NCBI GenBank assembly: GCA_018970845.1
Contig: JAGWVO010000079.1
Location: 1-12,020 of the forward strand
Direction: 5' to 3'
Source of the DNA: Planctomycetota bacterium
Lineage (GTDB): Bacteria; Planctomycetota; Planctomycetia; Gemmatales; Gemmataceae
DNA: 12,020 bases
Within the stretch, counting starts at the first letter, position 1, and each line of letters starts with the position of its first letter. The position numbers were made by a program, and so were the translations under genes. The notes below the pieces were generated by a model. That model was not told the DNA's origin, ran no database searches, and was given only the letters and a program-made list of their open reading frames with translations. Positions 6,887 to 12,020 of this stretch are shown one piece after another.

Positions 6887-8215
6887 GTGACCCAGTTGGA
6901 AGCCGCCCGCAAGGGCACCGTCACCCCCGCCATGGAATTCGTGGCGCGCCGGGAGGAACTGGACCCCGAACTGATCCGCGCCGAGGTCGAGCGGGGCAGG
7001 CTGGTGATCCCCGCCAACATCCATCACCTTTCAGGCCGGTTGGAACCGATGGGCATCGGCATCGCCACCCGGTGCAAGATCAACGCGAACATCGGCAACA
7101 GCGCCGTCACCAGCAAGGTGGATGACGAGCTCGAGAAGCTCCACACGGCGGTCCATCTCGGGGCCGACACGGTGATGGACCTGTCCACCGGCGGAGACAT
7201 CGACCTGATCCGGCGCGAGATCATCGCGGCCTCGCCCGTGCCGATCGGCACGGTCCCGATGTACCAGGCCATCAAGGATATCAAGGATATCGGCGACCTC
7301 AAGGCCCGCGACCTGCTCGACATGGTGGAGCGCCAGGCGGCGCAGGGCGTCGATTACATGACGATCCACGCCGGCGTGCTGCTCGAGTACCTTCCCCTGA
7401 CCGCCAAGCGGGTGACGGGAATCGTCAGCCGCGGGGGATCCCTCATCGCCCAGTGGATGCTGGTCAGGCATGAGCAGAACCCCTGGTACACGAACTTCGA
7501 CGAGTTGAGCGAGATCCTCAGGGCGCATGATGTCACCTACAGCCTTGGCGACGGCCTGAGGCCGGGGTCCCTGGCCGACGCCAACGACGAGGCGCAGTTC
7601 GCGGAACTCAAGACGCTGGGCGAACTGACGCTCAAGGCTTGGGAACACGGGGTGCAGACGATGATCGAGGGGCCGGGCCACATACCCATGCACCTCGTGA
7701 AGATGAATGTCGAGAAGCAGCGTGAAATGTGCCACGAGGCGCCGTTTTATGTGCTCGGGCCGCTGGTGACGGACATCGCGCCCGGATACGACCACATCAC
7801 CTCGGCGATCGGCGCGGCGCTTGCCGGGGAGGCCGGCGCCGCCATGCTCTGCTATGTCACGCCCAAGGAGCACCTCGGCCTGCCCAACAAGGACGATGTC
7901 CGGCAGGGCGTGATCGCCTACAAGATCGCCGCGCACGCCGCCGACATCGCCCGCGGGCGCAAGGGGGCGCGCGACCGGGACGACGCGCTGAGCAAGGCCC
8001 GCTTCGAGTTCGATTGGAATCGCCAGTTCGAGCTGTCGCTCGATCCCGAGACCGCCCGTCGCATGCACGACGAGACCTTGCCACAGGATGTCTTCAAGAG
8101 CGCCAAGTTCTGCAGCATGTGCGGACCGAAGTTCTGTTCGATGCGGGTCACGCAGGACATCCGCAAGCTGGCCGAGGAGCAGGAAGGGAAGCGGCAGGAA
8201 CTTAGCCTGGCCTGA
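6887..8215 (+). CDS. thiC: Phosphomethylpyrimidine synthase ThiC
   Basis: ThiC is a cytoplasmic radical-SAM enzyme that rearranges 5-aminoimidazole ribotide into 4-amino-5-hydroxymethyl-2-methylpyrimidine phosphate, the pyrimidine half of thiamin. The 442-residue product carries family signatures throughout, including NANIGNS, MDLSTGGD, MTIHAGV, SRGGS, YDHITSAIG and CYVTPKEHLGLPN. Near the C-terminus is the CX2CX4C [4Fe-4S] motif (Cys409, Cys412, Cys417 in CSMCGPKFC). The length matches the short form that lacks the extended N-terminal domain of the longer ThiC proteins. The GTG at 6887 is chosen because AGGAGA (6874-6879) precedes it by 7 nt. An in-frame ATG at 6743 falls upstream of and within the riboswitch and cannot be the start. 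No other thiamin gene is in the window. Expression is controlled by the upstream TPP riboswitch. Confidence 0.97.
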   Translation: MTQLEAARKGTVTPAMEFVARREELDPELIRAEVERGRLVIPANIHHLSGRLEPMGIGIATRCKINANIGNSAVTSKVDDELEKLHTAVHLGADTVMDLSTGGDIDLIRREIIAASPVPIGTVPMYQAIKDIKDIGDLKARDLLDMVERQAAQGVDYMTIHAGVLLEYLPLTAKRVTGIVSRGGSLIAQWMLVRHEQNPWYTNFDELSEILRAHDVTYSLGDGLRPGSLADANDEAQFAELKTLGELTLKAWEHGVQTMIEGPGHIPMHLVKMNVEKQREMCHEAPFYVLGPLVTDIAPGYDHITSAIGAALAGEAGAAMLCYVTPKEHLGLPNKDDVRQGVIAYKIAAHAADIARGRKGARDRDDALSKARFEFDWNRQFELSLDPETARRMHDETLPQDVFKSAKFCSMCGPKFCSMRVTQDIRKLAEEQEGKRQELSLA

Positions 8216-8226
8216 GTTCGGCGGCT

Positions 8227-9324
8227 TCAGGGCCGGGTGGGGCCGGCGGGACTTCCGGTTTCGAAAGAAAAGCCGGTGAAAACCACCACGGCCTCCGCGG
8301 TTGGCATCGAAAAAACGCCATTTTTAGTGGGATAACCCGTGGTGATCCCAGGTTTTCCCTTGGGAGTGAACGAATTGCCGTGGGGATTCCAGATGGTAAC
8401 CCTGTCGGCCATGGGATCGTAGTCCAGCACGGCATAGGCGTGATTGCCAAGGATTCCCGGCACCTTGACTCCAGTCGTACCGGTTCCGGCGCATGCCAGT
8501 TGCCGGCTGGCCTTGTTGTGCGCCAGGCGGATCCGCAATTCATCAAGCAGCATGCCGGACCTTTCGGGCTTGAGGGCGGTTTGCCTGAACGGGGAGCAGG
8601 AGAACCGGATCGTCTCGCTTCCCGTGAGCGCTTGCATGGCCGTTCCGGCGGAACCGCCCCTGTTGATAGCCGCGACGGGCGAGGCCGATTTCTTCGTGTC
8701 GGCCTGCTGCCGGGCAAGGCCCATCGCCTTCTCGTAGTAGTTGATCCATGTGCCTCCGCCCGTGGTCGTGGCGAGGATGGCTATCTCGCCGTCGGTGAGA
8801 GCCGGAACGGCGATCCACCGTCCGCACGCATGGACCTCGACTTGGCCATCCCGGGCGCGGAACAAGGCGCGGACGGAATCGCCGTCGCGATGAACCCACC
8901 CGCCCAAGGGCGCCAGGCAGAAGCAGTCGCCCACGCGGCCTTGATGAATATCGGCCAATGATGGCGCTCGATTGGTGAACAGGTCGCGGGGTGTTTCCCT
9001 GATCCGCTTGAGCGCGGAGGCGTAATGGCTTTCCAGCTTGGCGCCCGCGTTGTCGGGATCGGGTTTCGCGATTGCCTCGCGGGTGACGGGTGCCGGGAGC
9101 GGTTTCAGCTTGGCCCGGGCGGCGCGTCGCAGGGCCGCCACCGCCGCGGCGTGGCTTCCCTTAAGGGAAGGATCGGCGAGGGCCTTGTCCATTTCCTCAA
9201 GCGACAGGGAACCGCTGGAATCGGAATCGAGCCTGGGAAACGATTCCAGCAACAAGGCCCTGCAAGCGGGTTCCGCGCCCGGCGCGCCGCCCATCGCCAG
9301 CATCAGGATCAAAACGACCTTCAT
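8227..9324 (-). CDS. Exported EF-hand calpain-like cysteine peptidase (C2 family)
   Basis: The 365-residue product has a signal peptide (about residues 1-17) and a canonical EF-hand loop at 33-44 (DSDSSGSLSLEE), which suggests calcium binding. The calpain/papain-like domain spans about 115-352. Catalytic residues can be read from their motifs: Cys134 in QGRVGDCF (calpains have QGxxGDCW), His295 in GNHAYAVLDYD and Asn313 in IWNPHGNS. The WINYYEKAMG segment (193-202) matches the calpain W-x-x-x-(L/Y)-EKA-(Y/M) element. The Trp usually following the catalytic Cys is Phe135. The ATG at 9324 has GGGAGG on the minus strand with about 7 nt spacing. The gene is convergent with thiC, with 11 nt between stops, and lies downstream of the tRNA terminator, so it probably needs its own promoter, which I could not find. 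Activity is likely but unproven; the substrate is unknown. Confidence 0.8.
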   Translation of the reverse strand: MKVVLILMLAMGGAPGAEPACRALLLESFPRLDSDSSGSLSLEEMDKALADPSLKGSHAAAVAALRRAARAKLKPLPAPVTREAIAKPDPDNAGAKLESHYASALKRIRETPRDLFTNRAPSLADIHQGRVGDCFCLAPLGGWVHRDGDSVRALFRARDGQVEVHACGRWIAVPALTDGEIAILATTTGGGTWINYYEKAMGLARQQADTKKSASPVAAINRGGSAGTAMQALTGSETIRFSCSPFRQTALKPERSGMLLDELRIRLAHNKASRQLACAGTGTTGVKVPGILGNHAYAVLDYDPMADRVTIWNPHGNSFTPKGKPGITTGYPTKNGVFSMPTAEAVVVFTGFSFETGSPAGPTRP

Positions 9325-9370
9325 GGCGGGCCTCCCTCAGCGGATTCGTCATGAATCAGGATAACGGAAA

Positions 9371-9398
9371 GTGCCCCGCGGCTTTCGCCGCGGGGCAC
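9371..9398 (-). terminator. Intrinsic terminator after tRNA-Glu
   Basis: A perfect 12-bp GC-rich stem pairs 9371-9382 with 9387-9398. On the minus strand its loop is GAAA, a stable GNRA tetraloop closed by C-G. The stem is followed there by ACTTTCCGTT, a weak T-rich tail. It starts 5 nt beyond the tRNA 3' end, which fits termination and 3'-end processing of the tRNA transcript. It also separates that transcript from the calpain-like gene downstream. Confidence 0.8.
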
Positions 9399-9403
9399 CA
9401 CGA

Positions 9404-9476
9404 TACCCCCAAGGGGATTCGAACCCCTGTCTTAGCCTTGAGAGGGCTATGTCCTAGGCCTCTAGACGATGGGGGC
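9404..9476 (-). tRNA. tRNA-Glu (anticodon CUC)
   Basis: A 73-nt cloverleaf can be drawn completely. The acceptor pairs GCCCCCA with TGGGGGT; the D arm is GTC/GAC; the anticodon stem is TAGCC/GGCTA with loop CTCTCAA, giving anticodon CTC at 9440-9442. The T arm is AGGGG-TTCGAAT-CCCCT, and the discriminator is A73 at 9404. The 3' CCA is not encoded. The acceptor with G1-U72 and A73 is the type seen in cyanobacterial and chloroplast tRNA-Glu, so it is not a defect. A CUC anticodon reads GAG only, so a UUC isoacceptor is expected elsewhere. The gene lies 35 nt after the rpmA stop codon, and the two are probably cotranscribed. Confidence 0.97.
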
Positions 9477-9511
9477 ATGGTCCTGTTGCGGGACGGGCCC
9501 AGGGTCTGAAA

Positions 9512-9772
9512 TCAGCCTTGGACGGCTTCCGGCTTGATCACGTTGATGCGGCGGCCGGACCGGTCGAACACCACGACGCCGTCGGCGAGGGCGAACAGCG
9601 TGTCGTCCCGGCCGATGCCGACATTGCGGCCGGCATGATAGCGGGTGCCGCGCTGCCGAACCAGAATGTTCCCGGTGAAGACGGGAGTACCACCGTAGGT
9701 TTTCACGCCGAGCCGCTTGCTTCGCGAGTCGCGGCCGTTCTTGACAGAGCCTTGACCTTTCTTGTGTGCCAT
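9512..9772 (-). CDS. rpmA: 50S ribosomal protein bL27
   Basis: The 86-residue product is a full-length bL27. It begins MAHKKGQGSVKNGRDS, the conserved N-terminal tail that reaches toward the peptidyl-transferase centre. The family signature GGTPVFTGNILVRQRGT (residues 27-43) follows, then YHAGRNVGIGRDDTLFAL. There is no cleavable leader of the Firmicute type before the AHKK sequence. The start codon has only a weak upstream GGGGA on the minus strand. In most bacteria rpmA directly follows rplU (bL21); here the gene upstream encodes an unrelated exported protein, so that pairing is broken locally. tRNA-Glu follows closely downstream. Confidence 0.97.
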   Translation of the reverse strand: MAHKKGQGSVKNGRDSRSKRLGVKTYGGTPVFTGNILVRQRGTRYHAGRNVGIGRDDTLFALADGVVVFDRSGRRINVIKPEAVQG

Positions 9773-9840
9773 GACAAACGATCCCCAGCCTTGGCTTCAA
9801 AGTTCGAGAAATGAAATTCTAACCGCGACCGCGGGTGTTG

Positions 9841-10662
9841 TCATGGCATTTTCTTGGGATCGGCGGGGTTTTGGGCCGGCTGTTCCTTGAGCGCGGTCAC
9901 AAGCGGTCCACCGCGGTAGACCCACCTCGGGGTTCCCACCATCTCGATTCGGTCACTGTTTCCCACCCGGCGGAATTCCACCTGAAGGGTCTTCCGGCGG
10001 ACGATTGTCTCGGGTTCGCCGTTCGGCCCGGGATTGTTGCCCGTGGCAATCGACCATCCGTTCGAAAGGCCGGTCACGAAGAGCGTGTAGCGTTGAGCCT
10101 CGGGTTCGATGTCATCCCAAAGGGCGACCCCCGTCACGGGTCGGCCCAGCTTGGTGGTGGAAACGGGAAGAAGGTCTTGGGAAATGGTGACCGAGTTCTT
10201 GATCGCGTCGGTTCCGGCGGGATCCTCGACCCGGCCGACGGCGGCCTCGACCGCCGGGAGAATCTGATCGGCGTGGACGGTATCGGAGGAATCGGCCTTG
10301 ATCTCGAAAGAAGGAATCAGCTGACGAGGTTCGCCCGTGAAATTGTAAATCTGGTACCAGAGATACCAGCAAAGCCTTTCACCCTTGCCGGGGATCTTCA
10401 CCTTGACGACCCGGGGATCCTTGAACTTGAAGTGCAGAACCCACACGGGCGGTATTCCGGGCGGATCGGCCCCTTCCCCGATGCCGTTGAGCTTGGGAGA
10501 GGGATCCTGCGGGCTTGGGCTGGGAGCCACGACCCGGTCGTTGGGGCCCTTGGGAATGAACGGCCCGCCTTGATCCTGGCCGGTGGCGATGGGCGCCGCC
10601 CATGCCGCCAAGCCCAAAGCGGCCGCCAAGGTGCAAGCGCCCAACCTGGCTGATCGCAGCAT
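9841..10662 (-). CDS. Exported protein of unknown function
   Basis: I do not recognise a named domain. The predicted product has 273 residues. It starts with a signal peptide (MLRSARLGACTLAAALGL and on to about residue 28), followed by a proline-rich low-complexity stretch to about residue 72. The rest is a single globular region with alternating beta-type segments. Conspicuous motifs are WVLHFKFKDPR (74-84), WYLWYQIYNFTGEPR (99-113), GVALWDDIEP (178-187) and IEMVGTPRWVYRGGP (239-253). The ATG at 10662 has GGAG about 8 nt upstream on the minus strand and begins a proper signal peptide. An in-frame GTG at 10719 would place 19 residues before it. The gene precedes rpmA on the same strand by 68 nt. 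A periplasmic or surface location is likely; function is unknown. Confidence 0.75.
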   Translation of the reverse strand: MLRSARLGACTLAAALGLAAWAAPIATGQDQGGPFIPKGPNDRVVAPSPSPQDPSPKLNGIGEGADPPGIPPVWVLHFKFKDPRVVKVKIPGKGERLCWYLWYQIYNFTGEPRQLIPSFEIKADSSDTVHADQILPAVEAAVGRVEDPAGTDAIKNSVTISQDLLPVSTTKLGRPVTGVALWDDIEPEAQRYTLFVTGLSNGWSIATGNNPGPNGEPETIVRRKTLQVEFRRVGNSDRIEMVGTPRWVYRGGPLVTALKEQPAQNPADPKKMP

Positions 10663-10844
10663 GGAATCCACTCCGTAACCCGCGCGCCGCGACAATCCCC
10701 AATTCGCCGGTTGCGCCACGCGCCAGTCAACTCCCCTTTCAGCCTACCGGCATTGAAAATCGGGAATCAAGCCGGCGTGGCAAGGCATCTGGCGCCCGGA
10801 ACGCCCACGGCATTATGGTCGGTTCCGCCAAGGAGGCGATCAGA
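10663..10844. promoter_or_regulatory. Divergent intergenic region with putative promoter and hairpin
   Basis: This 182-nt stretch separates two divergent exported-protein genes and must supply promoters for both. For the minus-strand gene, TTGACT (10725-10730, minus) is a 5-of-6 match to the sigma70 -35 box, but the matching -10 (GCGAAT) is weak. For the plus-strand gene no clear promoter is visible. An inverted repeat pairs CCGGC (10747-10751) plus TTGA (10753-10756) with TCAA (10767-10770) plus GCCGG (10771-10775), leaving one bulged A and a 10-nt loop. Its role is unknown. Confidence 0.35.
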
Positions 10845-12020
10845 ATGCAAGCATTGGCGTTGGCGGCACTGTGGGCAGGTTGGGGCGCGGCCGGGCAGGT
10901 CCCCGAGGCTCCTCCGACCTTGGCCAGGCCCCTGCCTGCCCCCGACAGGCAGGAGCGTGACCGTCGCAAGGCGCTCGACCTTTACATCAAGGGACTCAGG
11001 GCCCAGCACGACGGCAACCTGATCGAGGCGATGAACCTGCTCGAGGAGGTGCGCCGCCTCGATCCCGATGCGGTGCCTCCACGACAGGCGCTCATGCCGC
11101 TTTATCTCGGACTGCTGCGGATTCCCGAGGCGCTCGAATCCGGGGAGCGGATCCTGGCCTCCCGGCCGGATGACGCCGCCTCGGCCCTGTTCCTCGCCGA
11201 GGCGCTCAGGCGAAGCAACAGGGAAGGCGAGGCCGCCGCCGTTCTTGAAAAGACGCTGCCCAACATGGCGGACAACCTGCCCGGACGGATCCGCATGCTG
11301 ATCGTCATCGCCACCTTGCGTGAGGAGCAGAAGGACAGCGAACGGGCCGAGAAAACCTTGCGCGAACTGGCGGTGTTGCTGGATCGCCCCGAGGCTTCCG
11401 AGATTGGTGTTTACGGCGTGGAAGACATCGAACGCAAAAGCGCCGAGGTGCATGAGAGGATCGGTCGATACGCGGTCGAGCGCGGGGACACGGAAGCGGG
11501 CCTGGCAAGTTATCTCGAGGCGTACCGCCGCGATCCGGTGCGCACGGCAAGGTTGGGGTTGAGGCTGGCCGAGATTCAGGCGCGCAAGGGCCACCGCGAC
11601 GAGGCGATGCCCCGGTTGGTTGAATACCTCGCGACCAAGCCGCAAATGCTGGACGGCTACGAGTTGCTGGTGAAGCTCAGGAGGCAGGAGGGCGCCGACG
11701 CGCGCCTGCTTGAGGAATTGAGGATCCATGCCCAGAACGATCCGGGCAACTCCGATCTCAGGCTGCTTTGGTCGAGGGAACTGGCGAGATCGGGACGCAG
11801 GGAAGAGGCGCTGGAACAAGCGATGCGGGTGCTTCGCGAACAGGCGCACCCCGGTGCCGCGCGCGAGGTGGTCCTCGGCTTGCTGGAGCGAGGCCAACCC
11901 GGCGCGATGAGAATCGCCAAACTCATGGACGAGTGGGTCGTGCCCGAGGATGGAGGTCCGGCCGGGGGCCCGCCTCCTTTCCCGGGTTCACAGGGCGGCC
12001 CCGACGCCTGCCGGGTGTTG
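10845..12020 (+). CDS. Exported TPR-repeat protein (partial, runs off the right edge)
   Basis: The frame stays open for 392 codons to the end of the window, so the C-terminus is not seen. A short hydrophobic leader (MQALALAALWAGWGAAG) is followed by a proline-rich linker. From about residue 40 there are helical repeats of tetratricopeptide type, for example YIKGLRAQHDGNLIEAMNLL, LGLLRIPEALESGERILASR and LAEALRRSNREGEAAAVLEK, continuing to about residue 355. TPR arrays mediate protein-protein contacts. The tail at the window edge turns Gly/Pro-rich. The ATG at 10845 has a perfect AGGAGG (10831-10836) at 8 nt. The leader lacks the usual basic n-region. An in-frame ATG at 10815 would add MVGSAKEAIR and supply one, but has no SD. 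A minus-strand open frame across this region is a shadow. Partners are unknown. Confidence 0.8.
   Translation, partial: MQALALAALWAGWGAAGQVPEAPPTLARPLPAPDRQERDRRKALDLYIKGLRAQHDGNLIEAMNLLEEVRRLDPDAVPPRQALMPLYLGLLRIPEALESGERILASRPDDAASALFLAEALRRSNREGEAAAVLEKTLPNMADNLPGRIRMLIVIATLREEQKDSERAEKTLRELAVLLDRPEASEIGVYGVEDIERKSAEVHERIGRYAVERGDTEAGLASYLEAYRRDPVRTARLGLRLAEIQARKGHRDEAMPRLVEYLATKPQMLDGYELLVKLRRQEGADARLLEELRIHAQNDPGNSDLRLLWSRELARSGRREEALEQAMRVLREQAHPGAAREVVLGLLERGQPGAMRIAKLMDEWVVPEDGGPAGGPPPFPGSQGGPDACRVL
10931..10953 (+). repeat. Inverted repeat inside the TPR gene
   Basis: CCTGCCTG (10931-10938) and CAGGCAGG (10946-10953) form a perfect 8-bp stem with a 7-nt loop, in codons 29 to 37 of the TPR gene. 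It could form a hairpin early in the mRNA. In GC-rich coding DNA such a repeat may be chance, and no function is claimed. Confidence 0.4.

Noticed and set aside
7031..8068. 345-codon minus-strand open frame
   Set aside because: It lies wholly within thiC on the other strand and encodes nothing recognisable.
8211..8231. CCTGA/TCAGG inverted repeat at the thiC/calpain junction as a bidirectional terminator
   Set aside because: Convergent TGA stops are complementary by definition. The extra pairs are few, the loop is 11 nt and no T-run follows.
9404..9476. G1-U72 wobble in tRNA-Glu as a sign of a degenerate tRNA
   Set aside because: The same G1-U72/A73 acceptor end occurs in cyanobacterial and chloroplast tRNA-Glu, and all other stems pair perfectly.
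9823..9834. CCGC-GACC-GCGG as a terminator between the unknown exported-protein gene and rpmA
   Set aside because: The stem is only 4 bp and the following minus-strand sequence is not a T-run, so it is too weak to call.
10767..11897. 376-codon minus-strand open frame at the right end
   Set aside because: It is antisense to the TPR gene, which has a perfect SD and a leader. The minus-strand translation shows no domain or credible start.

Overview
This window is GC-rich DNA that reads as a planctomycete chromosome, most likely from the Gemmatales/Isosphaerales side of the phylum (inference). Three things suggest this. A secreted protein begins with the planctomycete LEPR-XLL-like N-terminal motif (here LEALESREVP). 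There is a BBP7-type outer-membrane beta-barrel protein. There is also a signal-peptide protein combining an alpha/alpha-toroid with DUF4159, an architecture typical of planctomycetes. No mobile element, CRISPR array or rRNA was seen.

Left third (+ strand): a 906-residue secreted clostripain-family (C11) cysteine peptidase with three N-terminal PPC domains (140-2860) is followed after 111 nt by a BBP7 outer-membrane protein gene (2972-4279). The leader of the BBP7 gene can fold into a perfectly paired three-way junction (2906-2970) that takes in most of the Shine-Dalgarno sequence. I do not recognise this RNA and consider it the best candidate for something undescribed here.

Middle: a convergent gene (4286-6634, -) encodes an exported protein with a prenyltransferase/squalene-cyclase-like toroid and two DUF4159 copies. 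Divergent from it is thiC (6887-8215, +), preceded by a textbook TPP riboswitch (6747-6832). Downstream of the aptamer is a readable translational switch: a hairpin covering the thiC SD, plus an alternative pairing that would undo it.

Right third: convergent with thiC is an exported EF-hand plus calpain-like cysteine peptidase gene (8227-9324, -). Upstream of it on the same strand lie a strong GNRA-capped terminator (9371-9398), tRNA-Glu(CUC) (9404-9476), rpmA for ribosomal protein bL27 (9512-9772) and an exported protein of unknown function (9841-10662). Divergent from that gene is an exported TPR-repeat protein (10845 to beyond the right edge).

The genes do not form one pathway. The recurrent theme is export: five of the seven protein genes have an N-terminal export signal, two of those five are cysteine peptidases of different clans, and one is an outer-membrane barrel. 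The housekeeping elements (thiC, rpmA, tRNA-Glu) lie between them. Gene starts were chosen by SD position and signal-peptide logic. RNA foldings were paired by hand and carry no calculated energies.
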